DNA of 64,000 nt from Adineta steineri (GCA_905250115.1 CAJNOI010000252.1:22228-86227); one strand, 5' to 3'. Shown: positions 46,618 to 57,138, counted from the stretch's first letter. The notes: generated by a model from the letters alone, not told the origin. Made by a program: numbers and translations.

Positions 46618-46636
46618 AGTAAGTTGTAATAAAGCA
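46618..46636 (-). other. Spliced-leader-like sequence upstream of TFIIB
   Basis: The minus strand reads GCTTTATTACAACTTACT about 40 bp before the TFIIB ATG. Fourteen bases (TTATTACAACTTAC) equal part of the bdelloid spliced leader as I recall it (GGCTTATTACAACTTACC then AAGAG). Confidence 0.3.
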
Positions 46637-46770
46637 CTTTTCTCTAGTGCGCATAGGGCATGACATCATGTTTGGCTTTACACGTTTTATTTCTTTTCTT
46701 TCCTTACATCGATACGATATGTGCAAAGACAAACCATCTTGTTGTATTTCATAATGTTTTAAAAAAAGTT

Positions 46771-46876
46771 ACTTATTACAACTACTAAAAGAGGTAAAGA
46801 TTTTAACTGATTAAATATATGTTGCGATGACGAAAAAATGCAGGTTAGTGTTAATACTAACTTGCCAGAGCAACAT
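46771..46876 (+). other. Spliced-leader-like sequence followed by a stable hairpin
   Basis: CTTATTACAACTACTAAAAG-AG at 46771-46792 is followed directly by a donor-like GTAAAG. Further on, an outer stem ATGTTGC/GCAACAT (46819-46825 with 46870-46876) encloses a 10-bp stem GCAGGTTAGT/ACTAACTTGC (46840-46849 with 46856-46865). This order (leader, donor, stem-loops) is what an SL RNA gene would show. No clear Sm site was found, so the call is tentative. Confidence 0.3.
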
Positions 46877-46989
46877 TTTATTAAAATAAAATAGAAAGAT
46901 GTCGCAGTTTGATAACAGTTGTCCTCCATATGTAATATCGTGCAATAATCGTCATCATGGTAATCATTGGACGCATATGAATCAACTTT

Positions 46990-47134
46990 GTCTATGACTC
47001 ATGGGAATTTTTTTCTTCATTCTTACGAAATTTCCACCATGTACGAGTCATATTAGATGATGTCGTAATTGAAAAAAATATGAAATGTGTAGAAACAGTG
47101 TGAAAATAAATCAATTGAATTTCACTATTTTTCT
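46990..47134 (+). promoter_or_regulatory. Upstream control region of U2 copy 1
   Basis: About 140 bp shared with the region in front of U2 copy 2. It includes TATGACTCATG at 46993-47003 and the imperfect inverted CGAGTCATA at 47044-47052, then ATTAGATGATGTCGTAATT and TGTAGAAACAGTGTGAA close to the start. It probably contains the snRNA promoter elements. Confidence 0.6.
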
Positions 47135-47335
47135 ATCGCTTCTCGGTCTTTTATAGGCTTAGATCAAAGTGTAGTATCTGTTCTCGTCGGTTTGAAAGCC
47201 GGCGCTGATCTTATTGAGATCAGGCTCTTTCAAGCGGATTTTTGGAATGGACATTTGATCATGCGAGTTTACTCGGATGATTGATGTACTAGTGATCGTC
47301 TCGACACTGCAGTGCCGTTGAGTTCGGTCCACACC
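47135..47335 (+). ncRNA. U2 spliceosomal snRNA, copy 1
   Basis: The start ATCGCTTCTCGGTCTTTTAT and the branch-point recognition region GTGTAGTATCTGTTCTC are clear U2 signatures. A stem-loop IIa-like GTCGGTTTGAAAGCCGGC follows, then an Sm site GATTTTTGGAATGG. A 3' stem-loop CTCGACACTGCAGTGCCGTT-GAG corresponds to SL IV. U2 pairs with the intron branch site. A further conserved hairpin (TGTGTCTCTCGGGACACA) follows the presumed 3' end in both copies and may be a 3'-end signal. Confidence 0.9.
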
Positions 47336-47511
47336 TGTGTCTCTCGGGACACAGGAACCACATTATAATTTGAAAATGAAAATGAATTATAGTAGAATAG
47401 AAACAATAAAGATTTACAAAACGACAATCTTAAAAAAACAGATAATTTAATATAAAAGAAGATGTACATGTTTGAGATCTTATTACTTTACGCATTCAAG
47501 AAAAACAAAAA

Positions 47512-48570
47512 CTATTCAACATTTAGCACGACAGAATCATAGTCAGGTGGCGGGTCACTATCCTTAAATTCCGATTGTTCATAATTCGGAACGTCAGAAG
47601 TAGTTAAAGAATTAAATATTTGTTGCTGATGTGGATCAGGATTAGGTTCGGTTCCTAATATAATTGGTATATCAACATGAAAATCACAAAATATCCCTTC
47701 AACTATAACTTCAAATTTAATTAGATAATGAATATGAACATTGACAATTGCTTGAAGACCACCATTAAATTTATATGATGGAGGTAATATATTAGGAGGA
47801 ATTATTATAGAAAACGGTTCTCGAATTTGTTCATTTTTTAGATTAACAATTTCTGGTAATATTGTTTCAAATATCTTCAATCTTTGTGAATTTAATTCAA
47901 TTTCATAATTTTGAAATAAAGTTACATAAATACATTTAATTAATACTTTACGTGGATTTTCAATTTCTAATGTTCCAGTAATGGATTCTCCAGGAATTAT
48001 TCCTGATTTATTTAAAATTCCTTTTAAAATAACACCTTTTTTATTTTTATTATCAAATGTAGTTGAAATTAAACATTGAGGATTTTGTAATAGATTAACA
48101 TGAGGAAATATATTTAAATATGGTGTTTCTTTTGTATTTGATCTATACGATATTTTATCTATAATAACTTGTAAATAATATCGAACACGTGGATATGATC
48201 GATGATCATTGATAGTCGGTGGCAGATCTTCAGTCAAAAGAATTTGAAATGGCCATGAATATTTTCCTTGATCATAAACTAATTGTTGTTGTTCATTTGC
48301 AGATTGAGCAATGGTAAATTCAGAAGAATAAAAAGGAATATGGTGATATTGTGTTTGTATATTTGTATGACCTCTACCGTCTGAACCAGTACGACTTGTT
48401 GTATAACCAATTTCACCTATTAATTTTATACATATTTCACTTGCTGCTAATTCTCCATCCACGATATTTAATTGCACATTTCCATTCACATATTCACCAG
48501 TATAATAGAATGAATTGTTTCGATCAAGATTAATTATAATTATAATTTTATTACTAGAACCACAACCCAT
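47512..48570 (-). CDS. Alpha-arrestin (arrestin-domain-containing protein)
   Basis: A single exon of 352 aa. The N-terminal MGCGSSNK is a likely myristoylation/palmitoylation signal. The N-arrestin domain runs to about residue 165 and includes YTGEYVNGNVQLNI and GKYSWPFQILLTEDLPPTIN. The C-arrestin domain includes SGIIPGESITGTLEIENPRK and PFSIIIPPNILPPSY. The tail contains a PPxY motif (DPPPDYDSVV), the usual docking site for WW domains of NEDD4-type ubiquitin ligases. Alpha-arrestins recruit such ligases to membrane cargo for endocytic sorting. The frame is intact, with typical length and domain order. It lies between the two U2 genes in the opposite orientation. Confidence 0.85.
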   Translation of the reverse strand: MGCGSSNKIIIIINLDRNNSFYYTGEYVNGNVQLNIVDGELAASEICIKLIGEIGYTTSRTGSDGRGHTNIQTQYHHIPFYSSEFTIAQSANEQQQLVYDQGKYSWPFQILLTEDLPPTINDHRSYPRVRYYLQVIIDKISYRSNTKETPYLNIFPHVNLLQNPQCLISTTFDNKNKKGVILKGILNKSGIIPGESITGTLEIENPRKVLIKCIYVTLFQNYEIELNSQRLKIFETILPEIVNLKNEQIREPFSIIIPPNILPPSYKFNGGLQAIVNVHIHYLIKFEVIVEGIFCDFHVDIPIILGTEPNPDPHQQQIFNSLTTSDVPNYEQSEFKDSDPPPDYDSVVLNVE

Positions 48571-49370
48571 ATAAAAATGATTTTATCTTCAGTTATATTT
48601 TAGAATGTTAAACCATGTGATGTTTTCGTTGTTCTGCCATTGTATGATATAATCGTGTAAAAAGGAACTCAGTTCCACATGCAATGAAGAGATAGAACGA
48701 AAGAGAAAAATTTCCTTCTCGCGACTAGAGTATCCTTGAAGAATAAAAATAACTCGCTATCAGCGGACGAACGCACAAGCGAGCGGTTATATTTTTTTCT
48801 TATTTCTACTGATCAAATGACATCTATAACTAGAGAAAGAAAAGAAAATTCTTTCCAGAATTATACTTTAAATTTTCAAATAATCTATGGATATAAATCT
48901 TAAAGAGAAAATATAGAAATATTCTATTAAATCATAATAATATCATTATCATTTCATTTATTTTATATACAGTACTAAAAACACGATCATGCATGTAAAT
49001 TCCAGACAAAAAAAATATTGTAGATAAATCTCTATGATCATAATTATTAGTAATGTACATTAATTCGACTTCGAATATAAATGAAAACGGAAAGAAAATC
49101 ACATGCTTTCTATCAAAGCAAAAGATAAAAAATTTTCAAACTAATAACTCAAAATTATTACTAGAGTGTTATTATGAGAATAGGGGAAAGAGTTGATTAA
49201 AAAATTTGAAACGATGAATCTTATTTTCGTTTATGGCGGCTTATGTGAGACTAGCAAAACAAGTGCAGAATTCATTTATCTGCTCAATTACAATTACAAG
49301 TCGAGTCTGGACGTGAGTGTTAGTCTTCTGCTTCATCCACACTCACACCGATGAACTAACTTTATGTCTA
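48571..49370. other. Intergenic region
   Basis: AT-rich DNA without recognised genes. A foldback element lies at 49304-49352. Confidence 0.5.
49304..49352. repeat. Foldback element
   Basis: TCTGGACGTGAGTGTTAGTC is mirrored by CATCCACACTCACACCGATG. Confidence 0.5.
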
Positions 49371-49598
49371 TGACTCATGGGAAATTTTTTCTTCATCCTT
49401 ACGAAATTTTCATCATACATGAGTCATATTAGATGATGTCGTAATTTACAAAAATATGAATAATATCATTCATATTTTACATAATCAATTACAGAATAAT
49501 AAGACGTCGTCCTAGAAGTGCTTGATATAATAATTGAAAGTTTGTCAATGTGTAGAAACAGTGTGAAGATAAATCAATTGAATTTCACTGTTTTTTTT
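49368..49598 (+). promoter_or_regulatory. Upstream control region of U2 copy 2
   Basis: Contains the perfect inverted pair TATGACTCATG (49369-49379) and CATGAGTCATA (49418-49428), each holding an AP-1/bZIP-like TGA[CG]TCA core. The sequence shared with copy 1 is split by about 85-100 bp of unrelated DNA (roughly 49445-49545) before the start-proximal block resumes. Confidence 0.55.
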
Positions 49599-49799
49599 AT
49601 CGCTTCTCGGTCTTTTATAGGCTTAGATCAAAGTGTAGTATCTGTTCTCGTCGGTTTGAAAGCCGGCGCTGATCTCAATGAGATCAGGCTCTTTCAATCG
49701 GATTTTTGGAATGGACATTTGATCATCCGAGTTTACTTGGATGATTGATGTACTAGTGATCGTCTCGACACTGCAGTGCCGTTGAGTTCGGTCCACACC
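49599..49799 (+). ncRNA. U2 spliceosomal snRNA, copy 2
   Basis: Nearly identical to copy 1 over its whole length, with the same 5' end, GTGTAGTATCTG element, Sm site and terminal stem-loop. The differences seen by eye are few (for example CTCAATGAGATCAG against CTTATTGAGATCAG). The downstream hairpin GTGTCTCTCGGGACAC and the ACCACATTATAATTT trailer are also conserved. Confidence 0.9.
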
Positions 49800-50391
49800 G
49801 GTGTCTCTCGGGACACAGGAACCACATTATAATTTAAGAATTAAAAGTTTGCTCGGTCTCCAAATAGGAATAGAAATTCTTTAAAGTTAGAAAAAGAACG
49901 TTGAGATCTATCAAAGATTTATAAAAATGGATATTTTGTTTGAGTCATCAAATAAAACTATGAATAATGCTTTATTGCTTTGTTTGTCGTTATTTGTGAA
50001 GAGATCAATCGACAATGTTGTTTTATAAACCAAGATTTCATTCAAACCGTATTTCACAAAAAAATTTAGTAAGTCTTAGATAAGAGTAACGATGTGATGA
50101 AATACAGATAACCTACTGGCAATATAGATTGAATTTTGATCTAAAAAATTGGAATATATTATGATTCTCTATAATAAATTGTTGACATTTTATTAGTATT
50201 ACAATTATCAAAATGGAAATCAGTTCTTTTAGAGAGAATAAATTTAATAAATATATATTCTTCATATGAAAGTCTTTTTATCTATAGGTATGTACTTTTA
50301 TCTTCAGTTACTAGAGAAAATAAATATGCTTTTATCAACAGATAAAAGACATTTGTCTCAAGCATTATACTTTCATTTCTTTATATATAGC
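49800..50391. other. Intergenic region before the glycosidase-like gene
   Basis: U2 trailer followed by AT-rich sequence. The frame of the next gene stays open back to 50266, but a signal peptide begins only at 50392, so I treat this as leader. Confidence 0.5.
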
Positions 50392-52170
50392 ATGAGTAAA
50401 ACATTGTTGTTAATATTTCTTCTCTTTTTTTATACACCTTATGAATGTCGAAGTCAACAGGATATTCAATCTGATACATGGATTGCTGTTGATGGTCTTG
50501 GTCGAGTGTTACCAAATATAACACAAGTTGGTCCCCCACGTCCTAATCGTACAGTTGGAATGTTTTATTTCTTACATTTGGGTCATGATGGATCGGTAAA
50601 TGGTCCCTATGATGTATCGAAAATTCTCAAAGAACATCCTGAAGCAATTAATGATATAAATGATCCACACTGGGGACCCCTTGATAGTTCACATATTTGG
50701 GGTGAAAGTCTTTTTGGTTATTATATGATTGATGATGATTTTATTCTTCGTAAACATGCATCTATGATTGTAAATGCAGGCGTTGACGTCATTATTTTTG
50801 ATGTTTCTAATGCAGTAACTTTTCGAGATAATTATCAAAAATTATGTTCTGTATATACTGATATTCGATCAAAAGGAGGTAGAACGCCGCAAATTGCTTT
50901 CCTCTGTCCATTCGGCAATCCAGGTGATATGGGACGAAAGACGACACGTGCAATATATGAAGATTTGTATGCTAATGGATCTTATTCTGATCTTTGGTTT
51001 CGATGGAAAGGTAAACCACTGATGTTAGCTGATCCAGGATATGTTGACGATGATATTCGACAATTTTTTACTTTACGTCAAAATATTGGACCTTACAATC
51101 AAGGTCCAACTGGACCAAATCAATGGGCATGGCTTGAAATTTATCCTCAGCATGTATTTTTGAATAGTGAAGGTGATAAAGAAGAAGCTGCAGTTGGTGT
51201 TGCACAGAATTATAATAAAATACAGTATAATAGTACTGCACCGATGAGTTGGCCTGGTGCTTTTGGTCGTAGCTATCATAATAACTCAATGGATAATCGA
51301 ACGGATGCAGTTAATTGGGGATTTAATTTTGCTGAACAATGGGAACGTGCATTAGAAATTGATCCTCAATTTGTCTTTGTTACTGGATGGAATGAATGGA
51401 CAGCAGGTAGATATGCTTCATGGAGTAGATGGACAGCTCCACCAGTTATTTTTGTTGATGAATTCATTCAAGAATTTAGTCGAGATATTGAACCGATGAG
51501 TGGTGGTCATGATGATAATTATTATTATCAATTAGTAAATTATGTTCGACGTTACAAAGGAGTTCGTTCAATAACACCTGTAAAAGCAAGTCCAATTATA
51601 ATTGATGGTAATTTTCAAGAATGGCAACCTGTACAACCAAGTTTTCAAACAGATCCTGGAACGCCTGTATGGCGAGATTATCCTGGAAGTGGAAAAGCAG
51701 GTCCCTATATCAATCATACTGGTCGAAATGATATTATCGAAACTAAAGTTAGTTACAATGGAGATTATGTTTATTTCTATGTACGAACTTATAATTTAAC
51801 TACAAACTATACAGATCCTAATTGGATGTTATTATTTTTAAATACTGATGCTAATTATAGTACTGGATGGCTTGGTTATGATTTTGTAATTAATCGAAAT
51901 GTTCGATCATCTCAAGAAACATCTCTTGAACGTAATAATGCTAGTAATTCTTATATTTGGACAAAAATAGCCGATATATCTTACGCTATGAAAGGTAAAG
52001 AACTTGAATTAATGATACCACGAAAATTGTTAGCTATTCCAGCATCATATGTTACTATTGACTTCAAATGGGCAGACAATATTCAACAAGATGGTACATG
52101 GAGTGACTTTTCATTAAATGGTGATTCCGCTCCTCCTGATCGTTTTAACTTTCGTGCACAACTTAATTAA
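50392..52170 (+). CDS. Secreted GH99/WbsX-like glycoside hydrolase with C-terminal CBM9-like domain
   Basis: A single exon of about 592 aa starting at ATG 50392; an in-frame ATG at 50266 lies upstream but precedes non-signal sequence. A signal peptide (MSKTLLLIFLLFFYTPYECR) comes first. The catalytic-type domain contains VGMFYFLHLGHDGSVNGPYD, NAGVDVIIFDVSNAVTF and FVFVTGWNEWTAGRYASW, which resemble the beta/alpha-barrel enzymes of the GH99/WbsX group acting on complex glycans. Acidic candidates are in IFDVSN and GWNEWT. The last 190 aa (IIDGNFQEWQPVQPSF, VYFYVRTYNL, TDANYSTGWLGYDFVINR) look like a CBM9/DOMON-like carbohydrate-binding beta-sandwich. The lack of introns and the bacterial-style architecture suggest horizontal acquisition (inference). 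The substrate is unknown. Confidence 0.65.
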   Translation: MSKTLLLIFLLFFYTPYECRSQQDIQSDTWIAVDGLGRVLPNITQVGPPRPNRTVGMFYFLHLGHDGSVNGPYDVSKILKEHPEAINDINDPHWGPLDSSHIWGESLFGYYMIDDDFILRKHASMIVNAGVDVIIFDVSNAVTFRDNYQKLCSVYTDIRSKGGRTPQIAFLCPFGNPGDMGRKTTRAIYEDLYANGSYSDLWFRWKGKPLMLADPGYVDDDIRQFFTLRQNIGPYNQGPTGPNQWAWLEIYPQHVFLNSEGDKEEAAVGVAQNYNKIQYNSTAPMSWPGAFGRSYHNNSMDNRTDAVNWGFNFAEQWERALEIDPQFVFVTGWNEWTAGRYASWSRWTAPPVIFVDEFIQEFSRDIEPMSGGHDDNYYYQLVNYVRRYKGVRSITPVKASPIIIDGNFQEWQPVQPSFQTDPGTPVWRDYPGSGKAGPYINHTGRNDIIETKVSYNGDYVYFYVRTYNLTTNYTDPNWMLLFLNTDANYSTGWLGYDFVINRNVRSSQETSLERNNASNSYIWTKIADISYAMKGKELELMIPRKLLAIPASYVTIDFKWADNIQQDGTWSDFSLNGDSAPPDRFNFRAQLN

Positions 52171-52823
52171 TATTTGGCACAATTGTAGTTATTACACGCA
52201 TTATCTTTTTCTTATATTCGTCAAACTAATTTTAAGTTCAATTATGAAATTATGCGTGAGCGTGAATGAATATTCTAGTAACACTTCTTACTGTATACAA
52301 TGATTTTTTTCGATTCATTTTACCGTAGAAAATATATTTCGATAATTTCATCACATTCATCAAAAAGATGCAAAATATACGTTGTATGTCATTTTAATTT
52401 TAGTTAGTAACTCTTGTTTTTTTAATTGTATTTTTTTTATATGTGAACAAAAGAATGTATGAAAATACAAGAGTAAACAATAACTCAGGAATGTAATTCA
52501 AATGAAACAAAAAATTCATTATTTTTTTTGTATTATAATAACATCATGATCTTTGCGCTATATTCTGATTGACATAGTTTATGGCTTCAACCAAATTTAT
52601 TTATATATTAATCAGTTTTTTTTCTTAAACAAAACTAGAGAAGAAATAGAAGTTATATTCATTGTATTGAATCTCTTGTGCAAGTCACTCGATATGGATA
52701 TATATCAATCTACAAAAGTATCTTTTGTGCCAAGAATAAGTACAACTCGATGGTCAAACCAAGTAATTTTTCTTGAAAATTTAAGTTAAAATCATGTTTT
52801 ATTATCTCTGCCAGGGTTTGTTA
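52171..52823. other. Intergenic region
   Basis: AT-rich. A frame at 52553-52789 looks like chance coding. The frame of the next gene opens slightly earlier than its chosen ATG (MFYYLCQGLL at 52794), possibly intron or leader. Confidence 0.45.
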
Positions 52824-55761
52824 ATGAATAATCAACAACAGAAACAACAAAATAACAATGAGCAAAATCTATCTTTCAATAGACCGGAACAGTTACTTGA
52901 TAATCTTCAATCATTGTCACTGAGAAATTATTCTAAGTATCAACAACAGAAATATCGAAATAGTAATGAACAAAACTCATCACTCAATAAATTTCAACGG
53001 TTTCGTGATAATCTCCAATCATTACCACGGGAAAATGATTCTAAGTATCAAAACAACAGCAATGAACAAAATCCATCATTTAATAAATCGCAAACGCTTC
53101 CTAATAACGTTCTAACATTACCATTAGATAATCATGCTAAGTATCAACAAAATCACAATGACCAGAGTTCATCATTCAATAAATCGCAACTGTTTCCTGA
53201 TGATGTTCCATCATCGCCACTAGAAAATTATTCTAAGTTAGTGCAAATTTTTAAAAACTGTCATGTAGCAGAGCAAGAACTAAGAGGAGCATTAAAGTAT
53301 GAAAATAAAAAATTGAATGCATCTCTATCTCTCGCCTTTTAAAGATCATGATCTATCATCTTATCATTATTACAGAACGTAACAGATACAGGTTCTAAGA
53401 TGAGATTCATTACTTATACTTATTAAAACAAAGCCTATTAGTTTCTAGTGAATTAAATAAATATAAGAAACATATCAATATGAGCTCAAGCATCTATTAA
53501 GATATGAATATTCAGAGAATTTATTTATCTGTCAGTAGCAATTATTTCGTGTTTCATATATTACAGCAACTCCGATGAACTCGAAACCATCAACAAGACA
53601 AGCTACTATCCGATGGCCTTTTATATTTGTGTTGGAGTTTCACTTTTCCTTATTGCTACAACAGCTTTGGTAATAAATATTTATGAATTGATCCTTATAA
53701 GTAAAACAAGTACGAGTAAGAATATCTTAATATTTTTTTCAAGATTACAGTTGTTTCGAAGAAATTTTAATCTGTATATGATAGGTAAAGATGACATGGA
53801 GTGGAACTTTATATTTCAGGCCAATACATTGTCTTGCATTCATCGATATATAAATATCTGGTTCATTAGTATTCGTGTTTAACTAAGAATGATTGTAAAA
53901 CATGAGGATTATATTATTGAGAGAAACGACAAGGTAGTCTTTACACAATTGAGTAGAATTATTTAATAAATTAAGTCCATTATTTTATTAATTTTAAAAA
54001 TGAAATCGATATGTATCGATTTAGCTAGTTACGAGAGAACCGTTCTAAATGATAAATTACTTTTGATTGCGAGCTTTATACATAAGATAGATCCCAGTGC
54101 GATATAAAACCTCGCAAGAACAAATGCTGTTAGGTTTTCTATCCGGAGTTATAGATATTTTAGTGTAATTTTACTCTTAGGCATGGCATATATCAAAAAT
54201 TGATATCATAGTATTTCGAACTGAAGTTTTATCTATGGACCGGCTTGTTGGTCCATAGAATGTTTTCTATTATTTTTGGTATAAACCATGTCTAAGACTA
54301 AAATCATAGCAAAATATCTATCACTTCGGACAGTCAACTTAAGAATACTTGTTTTTATAAGATTTCATACATAGAGTCCACAATCAAAAGCAAATTTTCA
54401 CGTGAAACCTTCTCCTTGGCAACTCAACTTTTTTAATGATTAAATTTCATTTTTAGCTACAAGTACAACGACTGCAATGCCAGGTAATGTTCCATCTTCT
54501 CTTATTGAAAATGATTATTTTCAGAATTTGACTCCTTAATATTAATGCTTAATGAAACATATCAGAGAGTCATTAGTTTTGGAAATGTATTAGATTGAGG
54601 AGTATAACAAGAGTGAGAAATAGTTATGGTATACATAGAACCTATGGAAATAATCGAACATTCGGTCATATTTCTATGCAAATCCTCCAGAATGTGGCTA
54701 GCTCTCTTTTAAAGAAGAGTACTATTTGTTTTATTCAAATTATTTTATTGTTAGGATGGGTTGGTACTGGTGATATGACGAATGTACGACGTGACCATCA
54801 AGCATCTGTATTAGCAAATGGGAAAGTGTTAGTTACAGGTGGATTTACCGGTAGTGTTTATTTAAATGGTGCTGAGCTGTACGATCCATCTACAGGAGTA
54901 TGGACAACTACTGGTAATATGAATAGTATTCGAGGTTATCACCAGGCATCTGTATTAGCAAATGGAAAAGTGTTAGTTACAGGTGGATATACTGGTAGTA
55001 GTTATTTGAAAACTGCTGAATTATATGATCCATCTACAGGAATATGGACACTCACTGGTAATATGAATAGTATGCGAGCTTATCACCAAGCATCTGTATT
55101 ACAAAATGGAAGCGTATTAGTTAGTGGTGGATGCAGTAACACTAGCGTTTATATAAATAGTGCTGAGTTGTATAATCCAACTACAGGAGTTTGGACAAGT
55201 ACTGGTAATATGAATAGTCTTCGAGGTTATCACCAGGCATCTGTATTACAAAATGGCAAAGTGTTAGTTACAGATGGATTTACCGGTAGTGTTTATTTGA
55301 ATACTGCTGAATTATATGATCCAACAACAGGAGTTTGGACAAGTACTGGTAGTATGAATAGTATGCGAATTTTTCATCAAGCATCTGTATTACAAAATGG
55401 CAAAGTGTTAGTTACAGGTGGATATAGTGGTAGTGGTTATTTAAACAATGCCGAATTATATGATCCGTCTACGAGTACATGGACACTCACTGGTAGTATG
55501 AATAGTATGCGAGCTTATCATCAATCATCTATATTACAAAATGGACAAGTGTTAGTTAGTGGTGGATGCAGTAGCAACGGTGTTTTTTTAAACAGTGCTG
55601 AGTTGTATAATCCAACTACAGGAGTGTGGACAACGACATTTAGTATGAATTCTAGTCGATCTGAGGATACAGGATCCTTACTAACAAATGGAAAAGTATT
55701 AGTTGTTGGCGGACTTGGTGCTAGTGGATTTTTAAATAGCGTTGAATTATATCAACCATAA
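52824..55761 (+). CDS. Type II membrane protein with seven-bladed Kelch propeller and Asn/Gln-rich cytoplasmic repeats
   Basis: Four exons join in frame: 52824-53296, 53567-53715, 54457-54483 and 54755-55761, giving about 551 aa. Exon 1 encodes a cytoplasmic region of four imperfect repeats of about 33 aa, each with NEQN.SFNK, then D[ND]..SLPL.N and SKYQQ. Exon 2 encodes a membrane helix (MAFYICVGVSLFLIATTALV) ending in SKTST, and exon 3 is a tiny Thr-rich linker (TTSTTTAMPG). Exon 4 holds seven Kelch-type blades of about 48 aa. Each blade includes HQASVLxNGKVLVTGG, Y.N.AELYDP.TG.WT and GNMNS.R. The architecture parallels the NHL gene at 997-2863 (TM, Thr linker, propeller). The blades are very similar to each other, so the array probably expanded recently. 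An extracellular ligand-binding role is inferred. The 741-bp second intron is long for this window. Confidence 0.75.
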
Positions 55762-55847
55762 AAAGTAAATTAAAGACAAACAGCTTTTTTCTTTTTTTTT
55801 CAATAAATAATCTCAATGAATTACTATGAACGAAAATAAGAATCAAA

Positions 55848-55918
55848 AGGGGTGTGAGTATGGGCAAGGTAAAGGAAAATGAATTCAGACCTGTCTACAC
55901 CTACACCCACATCATCAA
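55848..55918. repeat. Telomere-like foldback element
   Basis: AAGGGGTGTGAGTATGGGCA is mirrored by CTACACCTACACCCACATCA. It lies about 90 bp after the Kelch stop codon. Confidence 0.65.
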
Positions 55919-57047
55919 AATATAGAAAGAACGAAGAAAAAATCGCATTGAGTTCTGTTGCATAGATTCAACGAAGTGTTTATCAGTACACATAATATAC
56001 AAAACTATCCGTTTATTTCTAGCATCATTCTCAATCAAACTCATTTTCCTACTGGAGACCTGTGAAGATTGCTTTATATCCTTTTACTATTATAACATAT
56101 TAACTCGATACATTTCTCAACAATCAATATTTGTTAACAAGCCGTAATTGGATACAACTAAGAATATCTTAATGTTTTCGAGTATGACAAATTCATAGAA
56201 TGCTATAGTTGTTCAATCTTTTTATCTCTCATCCTATTCACTGATCATTTGCATTAGACTTAAGATTTACGATTAACTTGATTAATTCTTATATGTATGA
56301 AATACAATACTTATCTGTTTCTACAGCATTCTTCTACTTTTATAAATGTAATCAATCTTCTCATGACTAAGAAAGTAACACATGTATCATCATAATCTAT
56401 GAAGAAAAATAACCAAAAATGAATCATGAACATCATTCTTGAGCTGGAGTGTTGCTAAACAGATGATAACACATGAAAAGATCATCTTTAGCTTTCACAA
56501 TATGTTCATTGAATTCACTTTTACGCATCTTTGCATCATCGAAACATTCAATCATTGGCAACTGATACATGAAATTAGGATTGTTCTTATTGTTATTGTA
56601 TTCATATGTTATATATTTTTCTCACTGCTCTCTCTTACGTTGCATTGTATTATGATATTCATGTAATTTGATGATATTACAGTGTGCATGTGTACTAGAA
56701 CGTGAGAATCAATATTTTTCACTAAAAATATTTACTTTGTTTTTTTTGATTAGCAATGTTTTCATTAAAAAAGCGTATCAAATGACTTTTACCCTTTTAG
56801 AGTTGTGGTCACAGAATCAAAGTGCAATTAAATTTAGATGTTTTCTATACTATCAAACAAATTGAAGGAAAGACATTGATAATAAGTGTGAATTTCATAT
56901 TTTTGTTGTATTGCATGAATAGTAACAAATTGTTACTTATGTCTCCGCATGTATTTTTTTATCACATATGCATCTAAAGTATTGTCATGTGAGAACAGTA
57001 GTGAATTGTTTTGTTGACTGAAAACAATATTGTTCGTTACTCTACCT

Positions 57048-57059
57048 CTATATATATAG
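57048..57059 (+). promoter_or_regulatory. TATA box of the Cys-Gly protein gene
   Basis: CTATATATATAG lies about 80 bp before the ATG at 57139, suitable for a short leader of about 50 nt. Confidence 0.5.
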
Positions 57060-57138
57060 ATACACCTTTTCTCATAGTTTCACAAATCAATTCTCATCGT
57101 ACTCTAATTTTATTCTTCACTACATTATTACTATTAAT

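Larger units (their letters stand above)
55762..57138. other. Intergenic region
   Basis: Trailer of the Kelch gene, a foldback element at 55848-55918 and AT-rich DNA. Frames at 56439 and 56668 look spurious. Confidence 0.5.

Noticed and set aside
49518..49748. 76-aa reading frame
   Set aside because: It lies over U2 snRNA copy 2; the conserved U2 elements explain the sequence.
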